Shown here: positions 28,151 to 39,474 of the stretch, one piece after another | Layout of the letters: each line of letters opens with the position of its first letter | Numbering within the stretch: the first letter of the stretch is position 1 | Assembly: GCA_009781695.1 (NCBI GenBank) | Contig: WQVH01000002.1 | Location: forward strand, 1-64,000 | Direction: 5' to 3' | DNA from: Oscillospiraceae bacterium | Lineage (GTDB): Bacteria > Bacillota > Clostridia > Oscillospirales > Oscillospiraceae | Length of the DNA: 64,000 nucleotides | Position numbers and translations under genes: made by a program | The notes under the pieces: generated by a model | Told to the model about the DNA's origin: nothing | Database searches by the model: none | What the model saw: only the letters and a program-made list of their open reading frames with translations

Positions 28151-29014
28151 TCAGCTTAATTTTCTGCCGATGCTATTACCCATCTTGACCAGTGTTTCTT
28201 TATCGTTCTTCGTGTTTTCCAAAATTTGAGTGTGCACATCAATGCTGCCTTTCGGAAAGAGCATAATTACTGTCGAACCGCCAAATCGAAACAGGCCTTT
28301 TTCTTCTGCTCGGCTTACAGATCCGGCATACTTGTAATTATTGATTTTCCCGACAAATAATGCACCCACTTCCATTTGAATGATCTTGCCCAAATGTTTC
28401 GTTTGAATGCCTACATATTCTCTTGCATTTTGAGCAAACACATTGTGTGTACAGTGTGAAATAGGACGGACGGTATGCAAAATACCATCTATCTTTTTAT
28501 ACATGACGATTTCACCATCATCAATGAATGCGTATCGATGATAATCTGTCGGTTCCAGCCTAAAAATAAGGCATATCCCATCCGTATATGCTTTCGCAAG
28601 CGCTGCATCTTGCAGCAGCTCACTGAGCGCATATTGCGCTTGCTTGACATAAAACACACTGTCGGGAGTAATTTTATATGCACTGAGCTTTCCGTCGCAA
28701 GGGGCAGCTACTTCGTGGTCATCTCCCTGAAATGGTCTTTCTTCCATTTTGATTTTACGCTCAAAAAACTCATTAAATGAGCGGTATTTTTTGGTTTCAT
28801 ATGCGCTCATGTCAATATGATTACGCTTTATAAATCCCGGAATAAGCATACAAGAAGCGATGCTGTTCATAATCATTCCCATAAACAGAGAAACAGCCCT
28901 TTGGGTCAAAAGGCTCAAAAGTACTCTCCCGAGGATTGTTCTATACAAAAACTTAATGACACCGCTATCTTCATAGTCAATGTCCACGGTCTCAAACTTC
29001 GGCATTTCTTGCAT
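28151..29014 (-). CDS. psd: Phosphatidylserine decarboxylase
   Basis: YRSFNEFFERKI, APCDGKLSAY, RLEPTDYHRYAF, FRFGGSTVI. Confidence 0.9.
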   Translation of the reverse strand: MQEMPKFETVDIDYEDSGVIKFLYRTILGRVLLSLLTQRAVSLFMGMIMNSIASCMLIPGFIKRNHIDMSAYETKKYRSFNEFFERKIKMEERPFQGDDHEVAAPCDGKLSAYKITPDSVFYVKQAQYALSELLQDAALAKAYTDGICLIFRLEPTDYHRYAFIDDGEIVMYKKIDGILHTVRPISHCTHNVFAQNAREYVGIQTKHLGKIIQMEVGALFVGKINNYKYAGSVSRAEEKGLFRFGGSTVIMLFPKGSIDVHTQILENTKNDKETLVKMGNSIGRKLS

Positions 29015-29724
29015 TATATGCGCACTCCAATGTTCCAGATAAGATAAATCACAATTGGCAATCCAATCAGCAAAAATATGATCAAATATCTTCCGCGGAC
29101 TTTAGGAACCTTGACCTTAACCAAAAATGCCGCAGCAATGATCACGAGCATTACATTATAAACACCTGCAAGTGCGATGTCATATACCACACAAATTGCA
29201 TAAATGAGTGGTATCAAAATCGCAACAAATGTGACCGGCATGCCCTCATAGTGCGTACGTCTTTCACCATTGTCATGCAGCTTTATTTCAATCACATTAA
29301 AATAAGCCAGTCTGATGAGCGCTGCCAGAATATATAGTGCAGCAACAGCCATACTGGTTATGATGCCCAGATTGGGCAAACCGGGAAATATTTGATAAAT
29401 CCCTGCTGAGTATCCCAACACAACCGGAAATACACCAAAGCTGATTATATCGGCCAGCGCATCCACTTGGATTCCGTAACTTTCCTGATCTTTGGTTCTG
29501 TCTCTCATCCGTGCAACTGGGCCATCAAACATATCGCACAGACCACAGATCATCAGGCAAATAACTGCAAATCCAATGTAGCCCTGAAGCGCAAGAAACA
29601 TACCCAGCACCGCCGAAACGATGCTGAGATAGGTCAATGTAACCCATGTTCCATAGTATCCAATTATTGGCTTTTTCCGAGTGCTCTTATCGTCACGCTC
29701 AGAAGAGTGCGCCAATTTTTTCAT
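29014..29724 (-). CDS. pssA: CDP-diacylglycerol-serine O-phosphatidyltransferase
   Basis: CDP-alcohol transferase motif CDMFDGPVARMRDRTKDQESYGIQVDALADIISF. Confidence 0.88.
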   Translation of the reverse strand: MKKLAHSSERDDKSTRKKPIIGYYGTWVTLTYLSIVSAVLGMFLALQGYIGFAVICLMICGLCDMFDGPVARMRDRTKDQESYGIQVDALADIISFGVFPVVLGYSAGIYQIFPGLPNLGIITSMAVAALYILAALIRLAYFNVIEIKLHDNGERRTHYEGMPVTFVAILIPLIYAICVVYDIALAGVYNVMLVIIAAAFLVKVKVPKVRGRYLIIFLLIGLPIVIYLIWNIGVRI

Positions 29725-29813
29725 GCTCATCTCCTTGAGGGTTTGCTCCGGTGGGTGACAATGTCCCCAATTGCCGCATCCCTTAACTTTAAAGTGTCGC
29801 TGTAATGCAGACT

Positions 29814-30770
29814 TTAGAATAATGTTGTGGAAATATATTTGAGCCCGCAATCATTGATGACCACACCTATTTTCCCACCTATTTCTTCGCCTTTTAAAAG
29901 CTTAACTGCCGCCGCTACGTTCGCTCCGGACGAAAACCCTGCGAATATGCCTTCAACTGCGGCCAAATCTCTCGTCATTTCGATTGCTTCATCATCACTG
30001 ATTATTACACATCCATCAATGGTGTCACGATCTACATTCGCTACGTGCTTAGAATAACCCCCACCTTGGATGCGGTGTGTTCCACCGGGTATCATTTCTT
30101 CTCCGTAGTATGCACAACCTTCCGGCTCCACTGCATAACATTTGATGGCTTGGTTATGCGACTTGAGCACTCTTGTATAGCCTGCAAAAGTGCCTCCGGT
30201 TCCGATAAAATCCGCAAAGGCTGTGATTGCACCGCCCGATTGCGTCCACATTTCCATAGCCGCCGTTTCTTGCGCCACAGAATTATCAATATTGTGGAAT
30301 TGATTGATGCAATATGCCCCTGTTTCTTTGGCAATCTTCTCGGCTTCTTTTTCAACGAGTTCCAGATCGTCATTAGACACTTTGCCTTTGACCGCACCCG
30401 GAGCTTGCTCAACCAAAACTGTTTCACCACCAAACGCTTGTATCATCTTGACGCGTTCAATGGAGTTACCTTTGGACATACAACATATGAACCGATATCC
30501 TTTTGCCGCACATACAAGCGCAAGTCCTGTGCCTGTGTTTCCGCTGGTGACTTCGAGTACAGGTTGTCCGGGCTTGAGCAGCCCTTTTTGTTCTGCCATT
30601 TCAATCATGCCCAGTGCGATACGGTCTTTTTTGCTAAAACTGGGGTTTAGGTGTTCTAATTTAGCGTAAATTTCACCTTGGAATCCGAGCTTTTCTTTAA
30701 GCTTGTCCAGCCTAAGCAGGGGTGTGTTGCCTATTGCTTCTGTAATGCTTTTGATGTAAGTGCCCATCAA
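29814..30770 (-). CDS. cysK: Cysteine synthase
   Basis: LEHLNPSFSKKDRIALGMI, EVTSGNTGTGLA, FIGTGGTFAGYTRVLK. Confidence 0.85.
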   Translation of the reverse strand: MMGTYIKSITEAIGNTPLLRLDKLKEKLGFQGEIYAKLEHLNPSFSKKDRIALGMIEMAEQKGLLKPGQPVLEVTSGNTGTGLALVCAAKGYRFICCMSKGNSIERVKMIQAFGGETVLVEQAPGAVKGKVSNDDLELVEKEAEKIAKETGAYCINQFHNIDNSVAQETAAMEMWTQSGGAITAFADFIGTGGTFAGYTRVLKSHNQAIKCYAVEPEGCAYYGEEMIPGGTHRIQGGGYSKHVANVDRDTIDGCVIISDDEAIEMTRDLAAVEGIFAGFSSGANVAAAVKLLKGEEIGGKIGVVINDCGLKYISTTLF

Positions 30771-30904
30771 TCGTCGCCTCCTATGTTTATGGGATTATAA
30801 TGGGATGGTCAGCGATGCAGGGGCACAACTCCATCCGATAAAACCGATGGAGTTTGGCGCTCGCCAACCTGATAATAGTATAGCTTTTTTTGCCGTTTGT
30901 CAAA

Positions 30905-32290
30905 TCATTCGATTTGCTCGCGTGTGACATCATGAACCCATTTCCTGCTTCTGATCCTCCTGAATATAAGCGATGTTTTAATTATTTCTTCAATGAGCAG
31001 TGCACCATACACAAAACCAATGTCCAGTCTGAAAATCAGTCCGGCTGATGCCGCTAGAGGCAGCATGACAATATACAATGTTCCGACATCTATAATCATC
31101 AGTGCCTTTACATCACCACCGCCTCTCATGGCGCCAAGCCCCATAGTAATACCCATGGCGCGCAGGGGAAGAAGGATTGCATAAATCGTCAGCATGGTCG
31201 TTGCCGCACCGGAAGCCGCAGCAGACAAGTTGTATAGCGGGAAAATTATAGGCTCTAAGATTGTAAAGCGCAGGAGCATCAACAGTGCCGCTGAACCTAC
31301 TCCCAACAGTAAACCCATGGCAGTGAGCGTTTTTACATAGCTTTCAGCTTGTGCTTTGCGTCCGGCACCGATTTCCCGTCCGATGATCACTGCCGATGCG
31401 CCACCGCAAGCAAACATCGCCACACCAAAAAAGCGCTCAAGATTACTGGATATATTATATGCAGCGAGAATCGTCTGCGCTCCGATCATATGTCCAAAAA
31501 TCACCGGGAGCATCATAGCACCAATACCCCATAGCGCTTCGTTGAGCAGCACCGGCAGTGAATATTTCATAAAGTCCTTAAAAATGATGATACCCGGTCT
31601 AAATATGAGTCCAAGTTTTATTCTAAACCGCTTATTGAACGCCGCATGAAAGATGCATATAATGACTTCCAATGTTCTTGCTGAAAGCGTCGAAATCGCC
31701 GCACCTTGAATTCCAAGCTCAGGAAATCCGAGATTTCCGAAAATAAGCACCCAGTTCCAGAAAATACTAAAGCATGCTGAAATCGAAAGTACAATCACGC
31801 CCAAGCGCGGGTTCTCCGTGCTGCGATGCACCGCAAAATAGAGCATGCTTATTGCACTGAGCACCATAGAAAATGCCACAATACGCGCGTATGGCGCTGC
31901 AATATCCACCAAGTGTGTTTCACTTGTTACAAGCCCCAATATGTTGTGCGGAAAAAAGTACATGACCAGAGCGCAAGCAAGTGTCACTGTGATTACGATA
32001 TATAAGCCCACACCCATGACTCTGCTGATTACCGGAACATTACCTTTTCCCCAATACTGTGCAACCAGTATGCTTGTCCCGCTCTGTACGCCAAAGGAAA
32101 AAATCAAAACGATAAATAACGGAACCATCGCTATGGGCATGGCCGCCAAATAGCGCTCTCCTATCATTCCTACCATGAGTGTGTCTGTGAGTCCCACCGT
32201 ATGTGTAATTATATTTTGCAGTACCATCGGTATCATAAGCGCAGCGACGTTACGGTAAAACTTCTTTGGCTGTTTAAAAATTGTAGTCAT
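30905..32290 (-). CDS. MATE-family efflux transporter
   Basis: 461 aa, 12-TM pattern, typical MATE N-terminus. Confidence 0.88.
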   Translation of the reverse strand: MTTIFKQPKKFYRNVAALMIPMVLQNIITHTVGLTDTLMVGMIGERYLAAMPIAMVPLFIVLIFSFGVQSGTSILVAQYWGKGNVPVISRVMGVGLYIVITVTLACALVMYFFPHNILGLVTSETHLVDIAAPYARIVAFSMVLSAISMLYFAVHRSTENPRLGVIVLSISACFSIFWNWVLIFGNLGFPELGIQGAAISTLSARTLEVIICIFHAAFNKRFRIKLGLIFRPGIIIFKDFMKYSLPVLLNEALWGIGAMMLPVIFGHMIGAQTILAAYNISSNLERFFGVAMFACGGASAVIIGREIGAGRKAQAESYVKTLTAMGLLLGVGSAALLMLLRFTILEPIIFPLYNLSAAASGAATTMLTIYAILLPLRAMGITMGLGAMRGGGDVKALMIIDVGTLYIVMLPLAASAGLIFRLDIGFVYGALLIEEIIKTSLIFRRIRSRKWVHDVTREQIE

Positions 32291-32446
32291 TTCACTTATC
32301 GACTTTCTTATTGTCTGATCGGCGCATTGTTATATTATATAGTAATGTGCGCAGAGTGTAAAGGTGAGCTATTTGACTTTGGGCGCATTGTTTGATATAT
32401 TTCAAAGGTGATATACTGTAAATTTCAATTATTCGGAGGAAAAATA

Positions 32447-33166
32447 ATGAAAAAATACGTTTCCCTTGTGCTTTGCTTGTTACTATGCTTTGTCGTTGTA
32501 GCCGGTTGCGGCAACGATGGCGATGCACCCCCTGCTGTTCCGGGTACTGTAGCGCCTGATGCAACTGACACATCTGAACAAGAGCAAGAATCTGTTCCCG
32601 AAACGCCTGCTTTGACAGATCCACTTCCCGAAGCGATTCCCGGAACCATCACTATGGAAAACGGTGATGTGATCAAGTTCGAGCTCTACCCGCATGTTGC
32701 ACCACAGTCTGTATATAATTTCATCTACCTCGCCCGCGATGGGTTTTATGATGGTTTGGCTTTCCATCGAATCATCAGCGGATTTATGGCTCAAGGCGGA
32801 TGTCCTGATGGTACCGGCGGCGGTAGCCCGGGGTGGACGATCTTTGGCGAATTTGCAGACAATGGCTTTGAAAACACCCTGCCGCACACACGCGGTGTCT
32901 TATCGATGGCCAGACGTGGTGATGATTATAATTCTGCCGGGTCTCAGTTTTTTATCATTCACGTAGATGGGCGCTCGGCAAGCTCTCTTGATGGCGGTTA
33001 CGCTACTTTTGGTATAGTCACCGAAGGTATGGATGTAGTCGATAGAATTCTGGAAACACCAAATGATGGTCCAAATGGTTCGGTGGCTCGAGCAAATATG
33101 CCTGTAATCCAGTCTATTACGATCGACAGTGATGTGGTCGTGCCATTACCGGATAAGATTAGATAA
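32447..33166 (+). CDS. Cyclophilin-type peptidyl-prolyl isomerase lipoprotein
   Basis: Lipobox VVAGCGN; FHRIISGFMAQGG, GSQFFIIHVD. Confidence 0.9.
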   Translation: MKKYVSLVLCLLLCFVVVAGCGNDGDAPPAVPGTVAPDATDTSEQEQESVPETPALTDPLPEAIPGTITMENGDVIKFELYPHVAPQSVYNFIYLARDGFYDGLAFHRIISGFMAQGGCPDGTGGGSPGWTIFGEFADNGFENTLPHTRGVLSMARRGDDYNSAGSQFFIIHVDGRSASSLDGGYATFGIVTEGMDVVDRILETPNDGPNGSVARANMPVIQSITIDSDVVVPLPDKIR

Positions 33167-33183
33167 CAACTCCTTGGTAAGTT

Positions 33184-33213
33184 AAAAACGCTGCCGGGTG
33201 GCAGCGTTTTTTT
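33184..33213. terminator. Bidirectional rho-independent terminator
   Basis: AAAAACGCTGCC gggt GGCAGCGTTTTTTT between convergent genes. Confidence 0.85.
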
Positions 33214-33221
33214 GTTTGTTC

Positions 33222-33563
33222 CTATACCAGTTCGATGATGGCGATCTCAGCAGCGTCCCCTCTGCGAGGGCCTACTCTGATGATCCGAGTGTATCCGCCG
33301 TTGCGCTCTGAGTATCCGGGAGCGATCTCGTCGAATACTTTTTTTACTACGTCTTCGCGTGTCATAAAGGCAAGCGCTTGACGACGTGAGGCAAGGGTGT
33401 TTTTCTTACCCAGCGTAATCATCTTTTGTGCAAGCGGCGCAATCTCTTTGCAACGCGTTACCGTTGTTTCCATCTTGCCATTATCCAGAAAGTCGGTGAC
33501 CTGTTGTCTCAGCATTGCCATACGCTGATCTGTTGGTTTTCCGAGTTTGCGTGTCCCAGGCAT
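33222..33563 (-). CDS. rplQ: 50S ribosomal protein L17
   Basis: [18 protein letters not shown]; operon position. Confidence 0.95.
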   Translation of the reverse strand: MPGTRKLGKPTDQRMAMLRQQVTDFLDNGKMETTVTRCKEIAPLAQKMITLGKKNTLASRRQALAFMTREDVVKKVFDEIAPGYSERNGGYTRIIRVGPRRGDAAEIAIIELV

Positions 33564-33577
33564 ATCCTTTTTCCTCC

Positions 33578-34525
33578 TTAGCTTTCCTCGCTCTGAAGGG
33601 CTAATCCCATCATTGCCAGTTTGTGTATTACTTCCTCAAGTGACTTACGTCCAAGATTTCTGACTTTAATCATTTCGTCCTCAGACTTCGAAATAAGGTC
33701 TTCGACCGTATTGATGTTGGCCCTCTTGAGGCAGTTGAAGCTGCGTACCGACAAATCAAGTTCTTCGATGGTCATCTCAAGAACCTTGTCGCGCTGTGTC
33801 TCGGACTTTTCTACAACGGTTGACTTGCTGCCAATCGTATCTGACAAGTCCGTAAACAATGTGAAATGATCACAAAGAATTTTTGCGCCCAGAGAAACTG
33901 CGTCTCTGGCAGTGATGGTCTTATCTGTCCAGACTTCTATGGTCAGCTTGTCAAAGTCTGTGACATTACCGACACGAGTGTTTTCAACCGTATAATTGAC
34001 TTTGTGAACAGGGGTGTATATTGAGTCGATCGGAATAACTCCGATGATTGGCTGCTGGAGCTTGTTTCTTTCAGCAGACATATAACCGCGCCCATGGTCT
34101 ATAGTAAGTTCCATGCTGAGTGAAGCATCTGCACTGAGCGTCGCGATGTGAAGTTCCGGATTGAGTATCTCTACTTCACCATCAGCCTTGATGTCGCCTG
34201 CGGTCACAACACCCTCACCCGAAGCTTCAATGTAAACTGTCTTTGTTCTTTGGGTGTGCAGTCTGGCTACAATGCCCTTTATATTAAGGATGATCTCCGT
34301 TACATCTTCCTTTACACCGGGAATTGTAGAAAATTCGTGCTGAATTCCGGCAATTTTAACGGTGGTTACTGCGGTACCCGGAAGTGATGATAACAGAATT
34401 CTACGCAGAGAGTTGCCTAATGTTGTACCGTAGCCACGCTCAAGCGGTTCGACAACATACTTACCATAAGATTCATCTTCAGGCTGTTCACTACAATCAA
34501 TACGAGGCCGTTCAATTTCTACCAT
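33578..34525 (-). CDS. rpoA: RNA polymerase alpha subunit
   Basis: [23 protein letters not shown] and alpha-CTD. Confidence 0.97.
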   Translation of the reverse strand: MVEIERPRIDCSEQPEDESYGKYVVEPLERGYGTTLGNSLRRILLSSLPGTAVTTVKIAGIQHEFSTIPGVKEDVTEIILNIKGIVARLHTQRTKTVYIEASGEGVVTAGDIKADGEVEILNPELHIATLSADASLSMELTIDHGRGYMSAERNKLQQPIIGVIPIDSIYTPVHKVNYTVENTRVGNVTDFDKLTIEVWTDKTITARDAVSLGAKILCDHFTLFTDLSDTIGSKSTVVEKSETQRDKVLEMTIEELDLSVRSFNCLKRANINTVEDLISKSEDEMIKVRNLGRKSLEEVIHKLAMMGLALQSEES

Positions 34526-34616
34526 TTAGTACCCTCCCTTATAATCGGTGCGCTAAAGCGCTTAGTTTCTGGGTCACAGGCTCTTTGAGGGTTATAACCT
34601 TTATTAAAGGTCATTA

Positions 34617-35243
34617 TTATTTGGAGTAGAACTCAACAATGAGTTGCTCCTCGATAGGCATATCGATATCGTCCCTCGCCGGTGCCGCTGCAACCTTTGC
34701 TACCAAGGCATTTGAATCATAGTCCAGCCATTTTGGCGGCTGTCTAAATGAATTGGCCTCTATAACCGATTTAATTTTGTCAAGGTTACGGCTCTTTTCG
34801 TTGATAGAAATGATCATTCCGGGTTTTACAAGGAAAGATGGAATATTGACTTTCCTGCCGTTTACCAAGAAGTGTCCATGCAAAACCAATTGTCTTGCCT
34901 CCGCGCGGCTCATAGCAAATCCGAGTCTATAAATTGTGTTATCCAGACGAGTCTCAAGGATTGCGAGCATATTCTCGCCAGTCTTGCCTTTTCTCCTGAG
35001 TGCCATGTCAAAATATCCGCGGAATTGGCTTTCTAAAATACCGTAGTATCTCTTGGCCTTTTGCTTTTCACGTAATTGAGTACCATACTCAGATGTCTTT
35101 GCACGTCCTTGTCCATGTTGTCCGGGTGGGTACGGACGACGGTCAGAAGCGCATTTGTCTGTATAGCATCTGTCGCCTTTTAAGAAAAGTTTTTGACCTT
35201 CTCTGCGGCAAAGGCGGCATACTGCATCTTTATATCTTGCCAT
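34617..35243 (-). CDS. rpsD: 30S ribosomal protein S4
   Basis: Sequence and operon position. Confidence 0.95.
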   Translation of the reverse strand: MARYKDAVCRLCRREGQKLFLKGDRCYTDKCASDRRPYPPGQHGQGRAKTSEYGTQLREKQKAKRYYGILESQFRGYFDMALRRKGKTGENMLAILETRLDNTIYRLGFAMSRAEARQLVLHGHFLVNGRKVNIPSFLVKPGMIISINEKSRNLDKIKSVIEANSFRQPPKWLDYDSNALVAKVAAAPARDDIDMPIEEQLIVEFYSK

Positions 35244-35257
35244 ATGTTTCGACCTCC

Positions 35258-35656
35258 CTAAACTCTACGCCTTTTAGGCGGACGGCATCCGTTGTGCGGA
35301 ATCGGAGTTACATCTTTGATCATTGTAACTTCAAGTCCTGCCGATTGAAGCGCACGAATTGCGGCCTCACGCCCCGAACCCGGTCCTTTTACAAAGACTT
35401 CAACAGTCTTAAGTCCGTGTTCCATGGCTGCTTTTGCTGCGGTTTCTGCTGCGGTTTGTGCGGCAAAGGGAGTCGATTTTCTGCTTCCGCGAAAGCCCAT
35501 TCCGCCGGACGATGCCCATGAGATTGCATTGCCGTGCACATCGGTCACTGTGACCATGGTATTGTTGAAAGACGATCTGATGTGAACGGCACCTTTTTCA
35601 ATATTTTTCCGTTCGCGCCTTCTGGTTCTGGTCTTTTTACCCTTGGGTGCTGCCAT
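35258..35656 (-). CDS. rpsK: 30S ribosomal protein S11
   Basis: [26 protein letters not shown]. Confidence 0.95.
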   Translation of the reverse strand: MAAPKGKKTRTRRRERKNIEKGAVHIRSSFNNTMVTVTDVHGNAISWASSGGMGFRGSRKSTPFAAQTAAETAAKAAMEHGLKTVEVFVKGPGSGREAAIRALQSAGLEVTMIKDVTPIPHNGCRPPKRRRV

Positions 35657-35672
35657 TTAAATACTCCCTCCC

Positions 35673-36041
35673 TTACTTCTTCTTATTAGCGATGGTGCGC
35701 TTTGGTCCCTTACGGGTACGCGCATTTGTTTTACTGCGCTGCCCGCGCACAGGCAGACCGCGTCTGTGGCGCAGTCCTCGATAGCTACCGATTTCAGTCA
35801 ATCTCTTGATGTCCAGCGCTACCGTACGGCGCAGGTCACCTTCTACCATGTAGTTTTTGTCGATACATTCACGAAGGGCAGACTCTTCTGCTTCCGTTAG
35901 GTTTTTGGTCCTTGTCGCAGGGTCTATACCCGTTGCTTCAAGGATCTTTTTTGCGCTGGTTCTTCCTATACCGAAGACATAGGTCAGCGCTATTTCTATT
36001 CGCTTGTCTTTAGGCAAATCTACGCCGGCTATACGTGCCAT
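35673..36041 (-). CDS. rpsM: 30S ribosomal protein S13
   Basis: [26 protein letters not shown]. Confidence 0.95.
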   Translation of the reverse strand: MARIAGVDLPKDKRIEIALTYVFGIGRTSAKKILEATGIDPATRTKNLTEAEESALRECIDKNYMVEGDLRRTVALDIKRLTEIGSYRGLRHRRGLPVRGQRSKTNARTRKGPKRTIANKKK

Positions 36042-36055
36042 ATTCTATAATCCTC

Positions 36056-36169
36056 CTAGCCTTGTCTTTGTTTGTGTTTCGGGTTGATGCAAATCACCAT
36101 TACCCTGCCTTTGCGCTTGATGACTTTGCATTTTTCGCACATTGGCTTAACAGATGGTCTTACTTTCAT
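36056..36169 (-). CDS. rpmJ: 50S ribosomal protein L36
   Basis: Not in the ORF track; reverse strand reads [37 protein letters not shown]. Confidence 0.95.
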   Translation of the reverse strand: MKVRPSVKPMCEKCKVIKRKGRVMVICINPKHKQRQG

Positions 36170-36185
36170 AATAATGATAAACCTC

Positions 36186-36404
36186 CTATTTACTACGCCA
36201 GGTAATCCTGCCGCGGGTCAAGTCATACGGCGACATTTGTACCGTAACCTTATCTCCCGGTAGTATCCTGATAAAATTCATCCGGAGTTTCCCGGAGATA
36301 TGCGCCAAAATCGTGTGTCCATTGCCTATGTCCACATGGAACATTGTGTTAGGCAGCGAATCGACTACTATTCCTTCAAGCTCAATCATGTCGTCTTTCG
36401 CCAT
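36186..36404 (-). CDS. infA: Translation initiation factor IF-1
   Basis: [51 protein letters not shown]. Confidence 0.95.
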   Translation of the reverse strand: MAKDDMIELEGIVVDSLPNTMFHVDIGNGHTILAHISGKLRMNFIRILPGDKVTVQMSPYDLTRGRITWRSK

Positions 36405-36407
36405 TTC

Positions 36408-36689
36408 CTACATACCTCCTTTTGCTCCGCTTTCTGCGGGTGTCGATAATACCCGTCTGATTTCACTGTTTGTGACTCTTTCGCCTACAATCAATTTTTC
36501 TGCTATCGGGCCGCTCAATTTGCCTTCCACCTTTACGTGTTTGTTTTTTTTGCGTTTAGGCTTTTCGACTCTTCGGCCTTTGCCATCGACCAAAAATGAA
36601 TATTCATTCTCTGTCTCTATGACAATGAAGCGCTTGCCTGCATCTCTTCCATTGATCGGTACTGCTATTTGCGCTTTTTCGATACTCAT
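36408..36689 (-). CDS. KOW-domain RNA-binding protein
   Basis: Position between map and infA; GRDAGKRFIVIETENEYSFLVDGKGRRVEKPKRKKNKH. Confidence 0.8.
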   Translation of the reverse strand: MSIEKAQIAVPINGRDAGKRFIVIETENEYSFLVDGKGRRVEKPKRKKNKHVKVEGKLSGPIAEKLIVGERVTNSEIRRVLSTPAESGAKGGM

Positions 36690-37453
36690 AATATCTCTCC
36701 TTCGAAAGTGAGTATCTCAGGCTCGCCTCTGGTAATCAAGATGGTATTTTCGTAATGAGCGGAATTTTTGCCGTCCGCTGTGACTACTGTCCATCCGTCA
36801 TCGAGCACTTTGATTTCTGCACTACCGGCATTTACCATCGGCTCTATCGCAAGTGTCATTCCCGGCATCAGCCTCGGATCGGCTTTTTTCCGGGGTTTTT
36901 CAATAAAATTCGGAACTTCCGGCGGTTCGTGAAGCGCAGCGCCAACGCCGTGTCCCACATATTCTCTGATGACTGAAAATCCATTTTCCTCAGCACATCT
37001 TTGAATCGCCCTTGATATATCCGATACTCTATTTCCGACCTTTGCAAATTTAAATCCCTCATAGAAGCACTTTTTGGTGACTTCAACGAGTCTTTCCGAA
37101 TCGAAATCCCCTTCATCTACGATAAATGTTGCGGCACAATCTCCAATATATCCGTCTTTAGTTGCGCCTATGTCAATGCTGACGAGGTCTCCTCGGACAA
37201 GTGTTCTAAGCGATGGTATCCCATGTATGATTTCTTCATTTACCGAGATGCAAATACTTGCAGGATAGTCATTATAGCCTAGAAACGATGGCACGGCTCC
37301 GTGAGAGATGATGAAGTCGTGCACTTTTTGGTTGATCCCTTGGGTTGTCGCGCCTGCCATTACCAATTTCCCTGCATAATGCCGGGCTGCCGCGGCAATT
37401 TTTCCGGCTCGGCGCATTAAATCGATTTCTCGAGAGGTTTTTATCTTAATCAT
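36686..37453 (-). CDS. map: Methionine aminopeptidase
   Basis: INEEIIHGIPS-type motif (VNEEIIHGIPSLRTL), GHGVGAALHEPPEVPNF. Confidence 0.95.
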   Translation of the reverse strand: MIKIKTSREIDLMRRAGKIAAAARHYAGKLVMAGATTQGINQKVHDFIISHGAVPSFLGYNDYPASICISVNEEIIHGIPSLRTLVRGDLVSIDIGATKDGYIGDCAATFIVDEGDFDSERLVEVTKKCFYEGFKFAKVGNRVSDISRAIQRCAEENGFSVIREYVGHGVGAALHEPPEVPNFIEKPRKKADPRLMPGMTLAIEPMVNAGSAEIKVLDDGWTVVTADGKNSAHYENTILITRGEPEILTFEGEIL

Positions 37454-37457
37454 TATC

Positions 37458-38093
37458 TTACTCTATACCCAACATTTTGAGTATTTCGGCTGTAGTCTCA
37501 TTTATGCTACAGCTCCCATCTATGAGGACGAGTTTGCTTTGATTCAAATAGTATTCTTTAAGCGGCTCTGTGAGTGCGTGATATGTATCCAACCTGTGTT
37601 GTGTTGTGACCAGGTCATCATCTTCTCTTCTGACCAGTGCATGTCCACAAGCGTCACATTTGCCTTCTTCTTTGGGTGGGTGTGATATCGAATGATAGGT
37701 TAGCGGGCAGTTTGAACAAAGAAATCGGTTTGTTACTCTGCTCAAAATTACCTCGTCAGGCACTTCAAATGATAGAACATAGTTAATCTCTATTCCCATC
37801 TGATCCAGTGTCTGTGCCTGAAATAGTGTCCTCGGCACACCATCAAGTATAAATCCGCTTGCGCAGTCAGCCTGCGTAAGGCGCTTCGATATGATTTCCA
37901 TGATTACTTCGTCGGGAACCAAATCTCCGGCATCAATCAGTGCCTTGACCATACTCCCTTGCTGGGTGTTGTGCTTGGCTGCACTGCGAAGCATTTCTCC
38001 GGTAGATATCTGCGGGATGCCTAGTTTTTCGACAAGTATTTCCGCTTGGGTGCCCTTTCCAGCACCCGGTGGACCAAGCATTACAATGTTCAT
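37458..38093 (-). CDS. adk: Adenylate kinase (zinc-finger lid)
   Basis: MNIVMLGPPGAGKGTQAE; Cys-rich lid. Confidence 0.95.
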   Translation of the reverse strand: MNIVMLGPPGAGKGTQAEILVEKLGIPQISTGEMLRSAAKHNTQQGSMVKALIDAGDLVPDEVIMEIISKRLTQADCASGFILDGVPRTLFQAQTLDQMGIEINYVLSFEVPDEVILSRVTNRFLCSNCPLTYHSISHPPKEEGKCDACGHALVRREDDDLVTTQHRLDTYHALTEPLKEYYLNQSKLVLIDGSCSINETTAEILKMLGIE

Positions 38094-38183
38094 GTTTTCC
38101 TCCGTATTAATCGCTGAAAACGGGGGTGGCGGTGGGGATCGGCGCTTTTTTATATTCCAGCAGCCGCTCACCACCGCTAAATT

Positions 38184-39473
38184 TTACTCAAGAAATCCTT
38201 TGTAGTGTCTCATCAGAAGTTGTGATTCAAGCTGCTTGATTGTCTCAAGTGCAACACTGACCACAATGATGATCGACGTTCCGCCCATGGCGATTCCGGA
38301 CATACGCGCAGTTTCCGAGAAGAAGCTTACAAGTATAGGCGTTATCGCTATGATTGCCAGATACAGAGCACCAAACAATGTGATTTTTGTCAGAACTTTC
38401 TGAATAAACTCACTGGTCGGCTTACCGGCTCTAAATCCGGGTATAAATCCACCGTTTTTCTTGAGGTTGTTGGCGATTTCGATTGGATTAAACTGAACGG
38501 TCGAGTAGAAGTATGAGAAGAATATGATGAGCAGGAAGTATATCACCATGTACGCTATGCTCGATGGGTCAAGCGCCCTCATCAGCCATGAATCAGACCA
38601 TCTCGGCATGAACACTACGATTGTCGCAGGTATCGATGCAATGGACTGGGCAAAGATGATTGGCAGCACGCCGGACATGTTGACCTTCATGGGAAGATGT
38701 GTCGATTGTCCGCCATACATTTTTCTGCCGACTACCCTTTTTGAATATTGAACCGGTATTCGCCGCTCGGCATTGTTTACAATGACAATGAGCACGATGA
38801 TTGCCAGAGCACCAAGCAGCATCAGTGTATAAATCCACCATGTTGATGGGGCTGCAATCACACCGCTGATCATTGACCATAACTCAACCGGGAAGCGTGC
38901 TACGATGCTGACAAACAGAATGACAGATATACCATTGCCGATTCCGAACTCAGTGATCTGCTCACCCATCCACATTAGTATCGCAGAGCCTGTCATGAAT
39001 GTGGCTACAATAACGATCGGAGGCCAGATTCCTGTGGCTGTTGGGTCAAGAAACCCTTCTCTGTTTATGAGCAAGTAGTAAGCATAACCTTGAAGGGCTG
39101 CAATACCGATCGTCGAATAGCGTGTGATTTTTTCGATCTTCTTCTTGCCCTCTTCGCCGCCCTCTTTACGCATACGCTCAAATGCGGGTATTGCAATGGT
39201 CAGCAGTTGCATAATGATGGAGGCATTGATGTACGGTTGTATTGAAAGCGCAAATATTGACGCACGCTCAAGTGCACTACCGGACATAGTGTTTATCAGT
39301 GCAAGGATCGTATTACCCATTTCCTGCCGGAAAAATCCGGTCAGCAGTTCTGTATTAACAAATGGGACTGTAACTGAATTACCCAGTCTGAAGATAAGAA
39401 CCATAAACAGCATGAACAGCAGTTTCTTACGTATATCGTCTACTCTCCACGCATTGCGCAGTGTCGCTATCAC
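38184..39473 (-). CDS. secY: Protein translocase subunit SecY
   Basis: GTG start VIATLRNAWRVDDIRKKLLFML; multi-TM. Confidence 0.95.
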   Translation of the reverse strand: MIATLRNAWRVDDIRKKLLFMLFMVLIFRLGNSVTVPFVNTELLTGFFRQEMGNTILALINTMSGSALERASIFALSIQPYINASIIMQLLTIAIPAFERMRKEGGEEGKKKIEKITRYSTIGIAALQGYAYYLLINREGFLDPTATGIWPPIVIVATFMTGSAILMWMGEQITEFGIGNGISVILFVSIVARFPVELWSMISGVIAAPSTWWIYTLMLLGALAIIVLIVIVNNAERRIPVQYSKRVVGRKMYGGQSTHLPMKVNMSGVLPIIFAQSIASIPATIVVFMPRWSDSWLMRALDPSSIAYMVIYFLLIIFFSYFYSTVQFNPIEIANNLKKNGGFIPGFRAGKPTSEFIQKVLTKITLFGALYLAIIAITPILVSFFSETARMSGIAMGGTSIIIVVSVALETIKQLESQLLMRHYKGFLE

Positions 39474-39474
39474 G